Shown in pieces: positions 16,872 to 25,522 of a stretch of DNA of 31,053 nucleotides. The stretch comes from Mageeibacillus sp. UBA5734 (GTDB lineage: Bacteria > Bacillota > Clostridia > Saccharofermentanales > UBA5734), in contig DIGA01000106.1 of assembly GCA_002419365.1 (NCBI GenBank), positions 2,030-33,082 of the forward strand. The letters are read 5' to 3'. Both the position numbers and the translations under genes were made by a program. The first letter of the stretch is position 1. Each line of letters opens with the position of its first letter. The notes under the pieces were generated by a model that worked only from the letters and a program-made list of their open reading frames with translations, was not told where the DNA came from and searched no databases.

Positions 16872-18371
16872 TTGACGGATCTGGGCAGATTTGCCCGCAG
16901 CCTGTTCAGCGACCTGACCAGCGGACTGCTCTTTTTTGGCGGTCCCGTCGATATCCTGATGGCTGTCCTCGACATCATTGCCACGTCGCTGGTCGTCTAC
17001 TACATCCTCAAGCTGCTCCGTGACACCCGGGCCTGGCAATTGCTCAAGGGCCTGGCGATGATCATCGGATTCGCACTGGTCTGCAGCCTGCTCGGCCTGA
17101 CAACGGTCGGATTCCTTTTGAACAACACCATCTCGGTCTTTGCCATCGCTTTTGTCGTCATTTTCCAGCCGGAACTGCGCCGGGCCCTGGAAACAGTCGG
17201 CCGCAGCAGTTTTTCGGTGCTGTCCACGGCTCTGGCCAGTGACGATACGGAACAGACGACTCGTACCGTCCACCACATGATCGAATCGATCGTCCGGGCC
17301 TGCGACAAAATGGCTGCCACCCGAACCGGAGCCCTGATCATCATCGAACGCCAGACGAAACTCGGCGAGTTCATCGAGCAGGAAAATGCCGTCCAACTTG
17401 ATGCAGCCGTATCTGCCACCATGCTGCAGCAGATTTTCTACAAGGGTTCGCCCCTGCACGATGGTGCTGTGGTGATCCGCGATGGCCGCATCAGCGCCGC
17501 CCGGGTCCATGTCCCGCTTTCAGATAATTACCATTTGCGCCGGGATTATGGCACGCGCCACCGGGCTGCGATCGGCGCCAGCGAGATCGGTGATACCTTG
17601 GCTGTTGTCGTTTCCGAAGAACGCGGCAGCATCAGCCTGGCGATCGAAGGCCGCCTGTTCATCCTTGACAATGCCGATGCCCTGCGCTCGTTGCTGCACA
17701 AAATGCTCGGTGCGCCACGCCAGGGTGGCACCTGGACCGGTATTTTCCGGCCCCGCCGTGATGAACCGGCAGCTGCAACGATGAAAAACCAGGCCAAGGC
17801 AGCCGCTGCCGTCGCCCAGACCTCAGCTGAATCCGCGCGTGCGATTATTGAATCACAAAAGAAACGCCAGGAAAAATCTGATGACCCGGAACCGGAGCGT
17901 GGCGGTGCCCCTGCCAGATCGCGCCTGCGCTGGCCGATTCGGATCGGACGTCAGCGGGACGCGGTCGACCGGCCGAAAATGCCGCGCCGCCAGCGGATTT
18001 TGACTGCGCTGGTATCCCTTGTGATTGCGATTGTCATCTGGCTCTATGTCCAGGTCACGATTAATCCAGTGATCAGCCGGACCTTCTCAACCCAGGTTTC
18101 CTATCGCGGGGTCGAGACCGCCAAGTCCAACGGCTATATTGTCCAGATGCCATTGGAGTCGATCCAGATCACCTTGATGGGCCGCCAGCGAACCATCAAT
18201 GACTTGTCGGTCAATGACATCAATGCCTACATCGATTTATCTGGTCTGGCTCAGACTGGCTTGCAATCCCTCCCGGTCGCGGTCGATACGTCTTCGCTCA
18301 GCTATACACGGTCGACTTTTGTCACCCCTTCGACCATCACGGTCAGTGTGCGCGCGGTAGAGGGCAACTGA
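16872..18371 (+). CDS. cdaA: Fused diadenylate cyclase CdaA and YbbR-domain regulator CdaR
   Basis: A 499-residue membrane protein that makes c-di-AMP from two ATP. Residues 25–98 hold three membrane segments as in CdaA. Residues 105–280 are the DAC domain with both catalytic motifs, DGA (197–199) and RHR in GTRHRAAIG (229–231). Residues 290–372 are a charged, Ala/Gln/Arg-rich linker. A fourth membrane helix (377–393) leads to one extracytoplasmic YbbR domain (about 400–496), the hallmark of CdaR. In most Bacillota these are two genes, cdaA and cdaR, with glmM next; here they are one, and glmM still follows. CdaR normally carries three or four YbbR repeats, this protein one. The start given is TTG 16872; an ATT at 16851 with a far better SD would add seven residues. 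Confidence 0.93.
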   Translation: MTDLGRFARSLFSDLTSGLLFFGGPVDILMAVLDIIATSLVVYYILKLLRDTRAWQLLKGLAMIIGFALVCSLLGLTTVGFLLNNTISVFAIAFVVIFQPELRRALETVGRSSFSVLSTALASDDTEQTTRTVHHMIESIVRACDKMAATRTGALIIIERQTKLGEFIEQENAVQLDAAVSATMLQQIFYKGSPLHDGAVVIRDGRISAARVHVPLSDNYHLRRDYGTRHRAAIGASEIGDTLAVVVSEERGSISLAIEGRLFILDNADALRSLLHKMLGAPRQGGTWTGIFRPRRDEPAAATMKNQAKAAAAVAQTSAESARAIIESQKKRQEKSDDPEPERGGAPARSRLRWPIRIGRQRDAVDRPKMPRRQRILTALVSLVIAIVIWLYVQVTINPVISRTFSTQVSYRGVETAKSNGYIVQMPLESIQITLMGRQRTINDLSVNDINAYIDLSGLAQTGLQSLPVAVDTSSLSYTRSTFVTPSTITVSVRAVEGN

Positions 18372-18417
18372 TCCTGGCGGATGCTCTGTCACTTCTTTGT
18401 AATATTTATGAAATGCC

Positions 18418-18437
18418 TGCGTCATCTGAGTGACGCA
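18418..18437. promoter_or_regulatory. Perfect inverted repeat upstream of glmM
   Basis: TGCGTCA and TGACGCA (7 bp each) flank TCTGAG. No T-run follows, so a terminator is unlikely. It lies about 40 nt upstream of the glmM -10 element and could be a regulator-binding site. Which protein binds is not known. Confidence 0.5.
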
Positions 18438-18477
18438 TAACTGACTGATTTGTCTAATATTTGTAACAATACCCCTG

Positions 18478-18486
18478 TGCTATAAT
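18478..18486 (+). promoter_or_regulatory. Extended -10 promoter of glmM–glmS
   Basis: TGCTATAAT is an extended -10 element with a consensus hexamer at 18481–18486. The -35 region is poor, as allowed for extended -10 promoters. It gives glmM and glmS a supply of transcript independent of the Crp-like/CdaA promoter. Confidence 0.7.
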
Positions 18487-18528
18487 GAAAAACCGAACAG
18501 ATAAGATTTTCTGGATCGAGGAGTTTTT

Positions 18529-19884
18529 ATGAGTCGTTTATTCGGAACCGATGGTGTCCGTGGTGTAGCCAATAAAGAATTGACACCGGACCTGGCTTTC
18601 AAGCTGGGCTGGGCCGGGGCCAAAGTCCTGGCTGGAGAGACCCTGCACAAACCTGTCATCCTGGTTGGCCTCGACACACGCATTTCCTGCGATATGCTTG
18701 AATCCGCCCTGGTAGCCGGTATCTGCTCAGCAGGCGCCGATGCCATGGTCTGTGGCGTGATCCCGACACCGGGCATCGCCTATCTGACCCGCAAGTACAA
18801 ATGTGACGCCGGCGTCATGATCTCAGCTTCCCACAACTCGTATGAATACAACGGGATCAAGTTCTTCAGCAACAATGGCTACAAGTTGCCCGATGACACC
18901 GAGGACCAGATCGAAAACCTGATCAAAGGTTACAATGAGCAAGCGGCCGACCGGCCGATCGATGGACAGCTGGGTCGCCGGATTGTCAAATCAACCGCGA
19001 CCCATGACTACGCTGAGTACCTCAAACGCCGTATGGCCGTGGACCTCAGTGGATTGAAGGTAGCCCTGGACTGTGCCAATGGTGCCTGTGCCCACATCGC
19101 GCCGGACTTGTTCTCAGATCTGGGTGCTGAGGTCCTGACCATCGGCGTCGCGCCCAATGGCACCAACATCAACGATGGCTGTGGTTCGACCCATCTTGAC
19201 GGTCTGCGCCAGTTGGTCCGGCGTGAGGGCTGCGACATCGGCATCGCCTTTGACGGTGACGCCGACCGCATGCTGGCGATTGATGAAACGGGCGAACCGG
19301 TCGATGGCGATGTGATCATGGCCATCATTGCCCTCGACATGATGCACAGCGGCCAGCTGCGCGACAACACCCTCGTCGTCACGGTCATGAGCAACCTGGG
19401 CCTGGACATCATGGCGCAGGAAAAAGGTCTCACTCTTGTCAAGACCAAGGTCGGTGACCGTTATGTGCTCGAGGAAATGCTCAAGTCCGGTTATAGCCTG
19501 GGTGGCGAGCAGTCTGGACACATCATCCTGCTCGAGCATTCGACAACTGGCGACGGCATGCTCAGTGCCTTGCGTTTGCTCCGGGCACTGACTGAGCGCG
19601 GCGAAAGGCTGGGCCAGGCCAGAAAAGTCATGCAAGTCCTGCCCCAGGTCCTGAAAAGCGCCCGCATTCCCAATGAGAAAAAGGCCCGTGCCATGGAAGA
19701 CGCTGATGTGCTCGAGGCTTGTGCCAAAATGGAAAAACAGCTCGCCGGCAAGGGCCGGATTCTGGTTCGGGCGTCGGGCACCGAACCGATCATCCGGGTC
19801 ATGATCGAGGGTCAGGACATTGATGAGATCAACCGCATGGCTGACCAGCTCGCTGCCCTGATCGTGAGCCGCTACGGTATCTGA
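18529..19884 (+). CDS. glmM: Phosphoglucosamine mutase
   Basis: A 451-residue cytoplasmic enzyme converting glucosamine 6-phosphate to glucosamine 1-phosphate on the way to UDP-GlcNAc and peptidoglycan. It opens with MSRLFGTDGVRG. The phosphorylated serine is Ser101 in MISASHNSYEYNGIKFF, the metal loop is DGDADR (Asp242, Asp244, Asp246), and the phosphate-binding loop is RASGTEPIIRVMIEG near the C-terminus. All are typical of GlmM and distinguish it from other hexose mutases. SD GAGGAG (18518–18523) precedes ATG 18529. It follows the CdaA–CdaR fusion, and in several Bacillota GlmM is known to bind and inhibit CdaA. glmS starts 12 nt downstream. Confidence 0.98.
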   Translation: MSRLFGTDGVRGVANKELTPDLAFKLGWAGAKVLAGETLHKPVILVGLDTRISCDMLESALVAGICSAGADAMVCGVIPTPGIAYLTRKYKCDAGVMISASHNSYEYNGIKFFSNNGYKLPDDTEDQIENLIKGYNEQAADRPIDGQLGRRIVKSTATHDYAEYLKRRMAVDLSGLKVALDCANGACAHIAPDLFSDLGAEVLTIGVAPNGTNINDGCGSTHLDGLRQLVRREGCDIGIAFDGDADRMLAIDETGEPVDGDVIMAIIALDMMHSGQLRDNTLVVTVMSNLGLDIMAQEKGLTLVKTKVGDRYVLEEMLKSGYSLGGEQSGHIILLEHSTTGDGMLSALRLLRALTERGERLGQARKVMQVLPQVLKSARIPNEKKARAMEDADVLEACAKMEKQLAGKGRILVRASGTEPIIRVMIEGQDIDEINRMADQLAALIVSRYGI

Positions 19885-19896
19885 GGAGGAACGCTT

Positions 19897-21744
19897 ATGT
19901 GTGGAATTGTCGGCTATATCGGTTCTGAACCGGTCCTGCCTGTCCTGCTGGATGGCTTGGGCCGCCTGGAATATCGCGGCTATGACTCGGCGGGTGTTGC
20001 ATTCATCGAAAATGGCCAGATTGATGTCCAGAAGAAAAAGGGACGCATCCTGAACCTGCGCGAAAAACTGGAAGACGCGGGTCTTCTGGCTCGCCAGGAT
20101 ATTCACATCGGGATCGGTCACACGCGCTGGGCAACCCATGGTGCACCGAGCGACGAAAATTCCCATCCACATTTGTCGGCTTCGGGCCGGATTGCAGTCG
20201 TCCATAACGGCATCATTGAAAATTACCTCGAACTCAAGCGTTTTCTCCAGGACCAAGGATTTGAATTTGCATCCGAAACCGATACGGAAGTCGTCGCCCA
20301 TCTGCTGGAATACCATTATGAGGAAGACGCCGTCCAGGATATCCTGGAGGCTGTGCGCCGGACCCTGTCCGATCTTGAGGGCTCCTATGCCCTGGGTGTC
20401 CTCTGTGCCGATGATCCGGAACAATTCATCGCTGCCCGCAAGGACAGTCCCCTGGTCCTGGGAATTGGTGAAGGCTGCAACTTCATCGCCTCCGATATTC
20501 CAGCGATCCTGAGCCATACCCGGAAAATCATCATCATGGAAGACCGCGAGGTGGCCCGCCTGACCAAGGAGTCGATCGAGCTGTTCGATGCCTTTGGCCA
20601 GCCTCTCGAGCGCGAACCGCTCATCGTGACCTGGGACAGTGAAGCGGCCGAGAAGGGTGGTTATGAGCATTTCATGATGAAGGAAATGCACGAAGAACCA
20701 CGTGCCGTGCGCGACACGGTGCTGCCGCGCATCCGCGACAACCGGATCCGCTTTGAAAATTTCCAGATGGACCAGTCGGCACTGGAAAATCTGGACCGCA
20801 TCCGGATCGTGGCCTGCGGTACGGCGGCCCATGCCGGTATTGTCGGCAAGTACGTCATCGAAGCGCTCTGCCGGATCCCGGTCGAAGTCGATGTCGCTTC
20901 TGAATTCCGCTATCGAAACCCGATCATCACCGAGCGGACACTGACCATCATCATCAGCCAGTCCGGCGAAACGCTCGACACCCTGGCCGCGATGCGCGAA
21001 GCGAAGCGACTCGGCTCGCAAATCCTGGCCATCGTCAATGTTGTCGGCAGCTCGATTGCCCGTGAAGCGGACCACGTCATCTATACGGCCGCCGGTCCGG
21101 AAATCGCAGTTGCCTCGACCAAGGCCTACAACACGCAGCTGGCCGCCCTCTATTTGCTGGCCTTCCAGATGGCCCATACGCTGGGACGGATCGATGACAC
21201 CGAGCTGGCGGACTACCTCACGAAACTATCGGACCTGCCTGCCTTGCTCGAGACGACGCTGGCCCATCAGGATGATATCCAGCGTTTTGCCGCGGCCCAT
21301 TTCAATGCCCACAGCATCTTTTTTATCGGCCGCGGCCTGGACTATGCCCTGTCGATGGAAGCCTCCCTCAAGCTCAAGGAAATTTCCTACATCCACTCGG
21401 AAGCGTATGCCGGCGGTGAGCTCAAGCATGGCACGATTGCCCTGATCGAAGAGGGGACGCTGGTGGTCTGCCCGATGACCCAGCCGCAACTGGTGGAAAA
21501 AATGATCAGCAACATCCGTGAGGTCAAGGCGCGTGGTGCCGTCATCCTGGGCATCCTGACACCCGATTGCATGCGGGCGGCCGAGGTTTGTGACCAGGTG
21601 ATCGAACTGCCCCAGATCGATCCGTTGCTGGCGCCCGTGATCGCGGTCACCCCGACCCAGCTGTTTGCCTATTATATGACCGTCAACAAAGGCTTTGACG
21701 TCGATAAACCGAGAAACCTGGCCAAAAGCGTGACCGTCGAGTAA
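19897..21744 (+). CDS. glmS: Glutamine–fructose-6-phosphate aminotransferase (isomerizing)
   Basis: A 615-residue enzyme forming glucosamine 6-phosphate from fructose 6-phosphate and glutamine, the entry step to amino sugars. The N-terminal glutaminase begins MCGIVGYIG with catalytic Cys at position 2 (Cys1 after Met removal), and GHTRWATHG follows. Two SIS domains (about 290–430 and 460–600) bind the sugar phosphate. The C-terminus DKPRNLAKSVTVE is the family signature. SD AGGAGG immediately precedes the ATG. Only 12 nt separate it from glmM, so there is no room for the glmS ribozyme known in other Bacillota. A bidirectional terminator follows. Confidence 0.98.
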   Translation: MCGIVGYIGSEPVLPVLLDGLGRLEYRGYDSAGVAFIENGQIDVQKKKGRILNLREKLEDAGLLARQDIHIGIGHTRWATHGAPSDENSHPHLSASGRIAVVHNGIIENYLELKRFLQDQGFEFASETDTEVVAHLLEYHYEEDAVQDILEAVRRTLSDLEGSYALGVLCADDPEQFIAARKDSPLVLGIGEGCNFIASDIPAILSHTRKIIIMEDREVARLTKESIELFDAFGQPLEREPLIVTWDSEAAEKGGYEHFMMKEMHEEPRAVRDTVLPRIRDNRIRFENFQMDQSALENLDRIRIVACGTAAHAGIVGKYVIEALCRIPVEVDVASEFRYRNPIITERTLTIIISQSGETLDTLAAMREAKRLGSQILAIVNVVGSSIAREADHVIYTAAGPEIAVASTKAYNTQLAALYLLAFQMAHTLGRIDDTELADYLTKLSDLPALLETTLAHQDDIQRFAAAHFNAHSIFFIGRGLDYALSMEASLKLKEISYIHSEAYAGGELKHGTIALIEEGTLVVCPMTQPQLVEKMISNIREVKARGAVILGILTPDCMRAAEVCDQVIELPQIDPLLAPVIAVTPTQLFAYYMTVNKGFDVDKPRNLAKSVTVE

Positions 21745-21789
21745 CACAGTCAAACGGCGCTTGGCTGCGCCTGTGCTTGCCGATCATAA

Positions 21790-21842
21790 AAACCGCCCGT
21801 TCCTTCTCGTGGTGCTTGCACGAAAGAGCGGGCGGTTTGTTT
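21790..21842. terminator. Bidirectional Rho-independent terminator between glmS and the MarR gene
   Basis: AAACCGCCCG (21790–21799) pairs with CGGGCGGTTT (21829–21838), with an inner TCGTG/CACGA stem. The + strand reads into GTTTGTT and the - strand into a T-rich tract, so it can stop both convergent transcripts. Confidence 0.88.
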
Positions 21843-21880
21843 GTTCTGGACTAACTAGAATGGATGTCAGGACGAGTCGT

Positions 21881-22378
21881 TTACTCAGCTGATTTACGGC
21901 GGCGAGTCGGTTTGATCGGCTCTTTGTCCGGGTCGTAGTCGGCCAGATTGGCCCGCATGCGGTCAAAAAAGGCATTGACCTGGGTGAGTTCTTCTTTGCT
22001 GAATCCATTGAACATCCGGGTATTGATGGTGCTGAAGATCTCCTCACAGACGCGGGCGGCTTTCTTGCCTTCGTCGGTCAGTTCGATCTGATTGTAGCGG
22101 TTGTCTTTTTCATTGATGGTCTTGGTGATCATGCCACCCTTTTCCAGACGTTTGACTGAGACAGCGATCGATGGGGTTGTGACGTTGAGCGCTTCGGCTA
22201 ATTCGGTCTGCGAACAGACACCCTGCTGCTTCAAGGTCAGAAGCAGAGCGGGCTGGCCGATATAGAGGCCGCGCGACATCGCGACGCGGTACAGGCGGCT
22301 GCGATGGAGCTGTGTCAGTTTCTTGAAATTTTCTTCGGCTGAAAAAGGACCAGATTGACTTTCCTTGGCTGATTCCAT
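21881..22378 (-). CDS. MarR-family transcriptional regulator
   Basis: A 165-residue winged-helix regulator. The recognition region reads CSQTELAEALNVTTPSIAVSVKRLEKGGMI (about residues 55–84), and the wing reads TKTINEKDNRYNQIELTDEGKK. The C-terminal helices follow, then a basic tail (PTRRRKSAE). The start ATG at 22378 follows AAAGGAAC at good distance. A GTG start at 22516 would add 46 residues unlike the family. It is transcribed away from the amidase gene, and both promoters overlap between 22531 and 22574, so it may control itself and the cell-wall amidase. The ligand is unknown. Confidence 0.92.
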   Translation of the reverse strand: MESAKESQSGPFSAEENFKKLTQLHRSRLYRVAMSRGLYIGQPALLLTLKQQGVCSQTELAEALNVTTPSIAVSVKRLEKGGMITKTINEKDNRYNQIELTDEGKKAARVCEEIFSTINTRMFNGFSKEELTQVNAFFDRMRANLADYDPDKEPIKPTRRRKSAE

Positions 22379-22530
22379 GTTTCGTGTTCCTTTCTTGATT
22401 TTTACGAGTTCATCGCCTATGCTTTGGAGGGACCGGGGATACTTCCTTATCTGCTTAATGCCAAGTTTGGGTTGATTCTTGGGCATAATGCAACAAATAG
22501 GTGGGTAATAGATCACGATTTCGCTATTTT

Positions 22531-22559
22531 ATGCTAGACAATTAACTGGGTTCTGTCAA
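22531..22559 (-). promoter_or_regulatory. Promoter of the MarR gene
   Basis: On the - strand TTGACA (22559–22554), 17 bp and TAGCAT (22536–22531). The consensus -35 element makes this credible. The leader to the ATG would be about 145 nt. Confidence 0.6.
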
Positions 22560-22568
22560 GGATTTTTG

Positions 22569-22574
22569 TATAAT
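22569..22574 (+). promoter_or_regulatory. -10 element of the amidase gene
   Basis: Consensus TATAAT in an AT-rich stretch, with no good -35 element at 16–18 bp. It lies about 10 bp from the -35 of the divergent MarR promoter, so a protein bound here would affect both genes. Confidence 0.5.
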
Positions 22575-22659
22575 AAATGAGTGGAAAATTTCGAAAAGAT
22601 GCGATAATGAACATTTGACCATTTAAATGTCACATGGGTTACATTTTAACGGAGGTGCT

Positions 22660-23886
22660 GTGTCCCCACAACGATCCAGAATGATTTTATCCATCCTGAT
22701 GCTGGTCAGTGTCCTGACGGTTTTTCTGTCGCTGGCTGGCTTTCTGCCGGAGGATGGCACGGCCCAGAGGCTGGGTTGGATCGCAGGTGATGATTCCGGT
22801 ATCGGACAGGGATCTGATGACAACCAGAATGCTGTGGGCGATCCTTCAGCTCCAGGCCAGCAGCTGCCAACGAATGCACCGGGTGACGGTGATTTGACCG
22901 GGTTCCCCGTGGCGGAGATGGTTTCCCGGGATGATCCGGCCGGACAGCTTGACAGCTGGCCAGCGGATTCCTCGATCGAACAGATCCGCACGGTCGACCT
23001 GTCAGCCTGGAAGGGGCGTGCCCTGGATGCCAGCGCGCTGTCCGGGATCACCATTTTCCTGGACCCGGGCCATGGTGGACAGGATACAGGGGCACTCTAT
23101 CCTGCCCATTCATCGGACCCGATTGCCATAGAATCTGAGATCAACCTCGCTGTAGCCCGAAAAACCAAGACAGAACTGGAGGCGCTGGGTGCAACGGTCA
23201 TCCTGATCCGTGATACGGACATCTGGCAATCGATCTTCTACCGCATCGCCTGGACCGGGCACTATCTGGTGCAGCAGTTTCTTGCCGAACTGTCAGCAGC
23301 TGGTTACCAATCGGACAGGATCGAGGATCTGATCCCGCTTCTCGACCAGGTGATGCAGATCAACAGCGACAGCGAGGAGTCCGGTGGCCGCGGACTGATG
23401 AGCGGGGAAGGAGCCAGCGAGGAGCTGCGCCTGCTGCTGGATCTCCAGGCCCAATACGAAGACGCTCTCTATCTGTCAATCCATTGCAATGCCCTGGATG
23501 ATGATTCCAGCGTCAGAGGCTTGCAGGTCTATTACCTGACCGGGGCAACTGCCTACGCCAGGGAAAATGAGCTCGCCGTCGACAGGGGCTTGGCAAATGC
23601 CGCGCCAGTCTATAGGATGTACCAGGATGAGTCGCGCCGGCGCCTGGCTGGACTGGTGCATGAATCCGTCCTGGAACGGTTCCCTTCGCTGAAATACGAG
23701 GGGCAGAAAAGCCTGGTCGATGAGAACTATGCCGTTTTGCGCGAATTGAATCTGACCAGTGTCCTGATCGAACTGGGATTCATCTCCAATGCTCAGGATC
23801 GTCACTTGCTCACAGCATCATCCAGCCAGCAACAGATGGCTGAAGGCATTGCCGAAGCCGTCTACCACTATTATTGTTTGCCCTGA
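22660..23886 (+). CDS. N-acetylmuramoyl-L-alanine amidase (Amidase_3), membrane-anchored
   Basis: A 408-residue zinc amidase that cuts the bond between MurNAc and the stem peptide of peptidoglycan. An N-terminal hydrophobic helix (MILSILMLVSVLTVFLSLAGF) exports or anchors it, and an acidic, low-complexity linker follows (to about residue 120). Zinc ligands are His138 in DPGHGG, Glu158 and His275 in SIHCNA; catalytic Glu371 is in LIELGFISN. The gap between Glu158 and His275 is about twice that of ordinary Amidase_3 proteins, because of an extra helical insert (about 175–265). GTG 22660 follows GGAGG; ATG 22627 is also in frame. A serine hydrolase gene follows 45 nt downstream, suggesting joint work on the wall. 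Confidence 0.93.
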   Translation: MSPQRSRMILSILMLVSVLTVFLSLAGFLPEDGTAQRLGWIAGDDSGIGQGSDDNQNAVGDPSAPGQQLPTNAPGDGDLTGFPVAEMVSRDDPAGQLDSWPADSSIEQIRTVDLSAWKGRALDASALSGITIFLDPGHGGQDTGALYPAHSSDPIAIESEINLAVARKTKTELEALGATVILIRDTDIWQSIFYRIAWTGHYLVQQFLAELSAAGYQSDRIEDLIPLLDQVMQINSDSEESGGRGLMSGEGASEELRLLLDLQAQYEDALYLSIHCNALDDDSSVRGLQVYYLTGATAYARENELAVDRGLANAAPVYRMYQDESRRRLAGLVHESVLERFPSLKYEGQKSLVDENYAVLRELNLTSVLIELGFISNAQDRHLLTASSSQQQMAEGIAEAVYHYYCLP

Positions 23887-23931
23887 GGCAACGAATATGC
23901 CTGCCGTGAAGGCAGGGAGGAGTCTTTAGCC

Positions 23932-25500
23932 ATGAATGTCTACCACCGGCGCCGCAGGCGCACTGCACCGTCCCCCTTTATCCTGCTCCTGTTCCTGGTG
24001 ATTCTTGTCACCGCCGGAACATTGGCCTATTTCCGCTTTTTCCGTTTCCCCCTCAAGGTGCTGGCAAAAACCCAGACGATTGAGCTGGGCTCTGACATTC
24101 CAGCGGCTGCCTCTGATTATCTCGCCGGCAAGGCGGCTGAACTGGCAACAGTCGAGGTCGATACAACGGGGGTGGATGCCACCAGGGCCGGAAAATACCA
24201 AGTTGAGCTGGATTATGAAGGCCGTCGGCGCAAGGTGAACCTGATCATTACAGATACCGTCGCTCCACAGGCAACGCTGCGTCGTCAGCCGGTCATCACG
24301 GTTCTCGGAAAATCACTGTCAGCGGACAATCTGGTCAAAGATGTCGTGGATGAGGCCGAAGTTACCCTGTCGTTTGATGCCCAGGAAGTTGTGGACGCCT
24401 ACAAGCCAACCGAACTCGGCAATTTCGACCTGGCAATCTATCTGACCGATGCCTCTGGCAACCAGACTACCTTACCGCTGCAGATCAAGGTGGTCGAGGC
24501 AGACCAGAATCCGCCCCAGTTCACCGGCATTGAAGCAGTCCAGCTCGATGTCGGCCAGTCTTTTGACCCACTGGCCGGTGTGGCAGCAATGGACGAAATC
24601 GACGGCGACCTGACACCGGATATCCAGATCGACGGCGATGTGGACACCAGCCGCACGGGGGCATTCTCCCTGACCTACACGATTGCCGATTCCTCTGGCA
24701 ATGAGGCTCGCATGGTAAGGACCGTCACCGTGAGCGATCCGTTTGCCCATCTGCGCGGGTCCAATGTCATCACAGTCAGCGGTGCCGCCAGCAAGCCGTT
24801 GCACGCTGTGCTCGAATACCTCGACCTGGATGTCCGCTTTATGGGTCTGGTCTACCAGGACCTGACAACCGGCGACAGTTTTGCGATCAATCCCGATAAC
24901 CAGTACCGCTCGGCCAGCACAGCCAAGGTTTTCGTCAACATGGCTCTCTACGACGCCATCGACCGCGGTGTCTATGCGCTCGACCAGAAGATCCAGTACG
25001 AGTCCTCTGACTTTGAAAGCGGCACCGGCATCCTGCAGGGCATGGACCTCAAGGTGCCCTATGCATTGAGCACGCTGGCTGATTATGCGGTCATTTACTC
25101 CGACAACATTGCCTTCAATATGATCCGGCGCTTTGTCGGCCGTCAGGAAACCTTTGATTACTATGAGTCGATCATTGGCCACCCGACCAACCGCACCAGC
25201 ACCTCGATGGGTGCTGCAGATGCTGCTGCCCTGATGAATGAGCTATACACTTCGGATTCCGCCAATTTCAAGCATATGCTGGACACCATGCGCCAGACCC
25301 AGTTTAACGACATGCTGCCGCGTTTCCTGCCCCAGGGCATCGTCGCCCACAAGGTTGGTTTCTACAACACGGTCTACCATGACATTGGCATCGTCTTTGA
25401 CGGTGACAGACCTTACATCCTGACTGTCTTCTCCGATGGCCTGACGTATCCCAGTGACAAAATTGCCACTGTCTCGAAGCTGGTCTATGAGAACCGCTGA
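23932..25500 (+). CDS. Membrane-anchored class A beta-lactamase-like serine hydrolase with Ig-like domains
   Basis: A 522-residue protein with a basic N-terminus (HRRRRR) and one membrane helix (about 15–37). About 45–280 forms three Ig-like repeats of the bacterial cell-surface type (repeated ..TDASGNQT.. / ..ADSSGNEA.. ends). Residues 300–520 are a class A beta-lactamase/transpeptidase-like fold with Ser329-x-x-Lys332 (STAK) and SDN (390–392). The third motif reads Lys474-Val-Gly where penicillin-interacting enzymes have KTG. This places it among beta-lactamase-like serine hydrolases of uncertain substrate; true resistance activity should not be assumed. SD GGGAGGAG precedes ATG 23932, beside a small hairpin (CCTGCC/GGCAGG, 23900–23916). 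Confidence 0.9.
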   Translation: MNVYHRRRRRTAPSPFILLLFLVILVTAGTLAYFRFFRFPLKVLAKTQTIELGSDIPAAASDYLAGKAAELATVEVDTTGVDATRAGKYQVELDYEGRRRKVNLIITDTVAPQATLRRQPVITVLGKSLSADNLVKDVVDEAEVTLSFDAQEVVDAYKPTELGNFDLAIYLTDASGNQTTLPLQIKVVEADQNPPQFTGIEAVQLDVGQSFDPLAGVAAMDEIDGDLTPDIQIDGDVDTSRTGAFSLTYTIADSSGNEARMVRTVTVSDPFAHLRGSNVITVSGAASKPLHAVLEYLDLDVRFMGLVYQDLTTGDSFAINPDNQYRSASTAKVFVNMALYDAIDRGVYALDQKIQYESSDFESGTGILQGMDLKVPYALSTLADYAVIYSDNIAFNMIRRFVGRQETFDYYESIIGHPTNRTSTSMGAADAAALMNELYTSDSANFKHMLDTMRQTQFNDMLPRFLPQGIVAHKVGFYNTVYHDIGIVFDGDRPYILTVFSDGLTYPSDKIATVSKLVYENR

Positions 25501-25522
25501 TTCATGCAAAGGAGCACCGGCC

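Noticed and set aside
19885..19896. Possible glmS ribozyme/riboswitch before glmS
   Set aside because: Only 12 nt with an SD separate glmM and glmS, far too short for the ribozyme of about 150 nt.
19114..21177. Long open frame (687 codons) on the - strand across glmM and glmS
   Set aside because: It lies antisense to two unmistakable enzymes, shows no domain pattern, and arises from codon bias on the coding strand.
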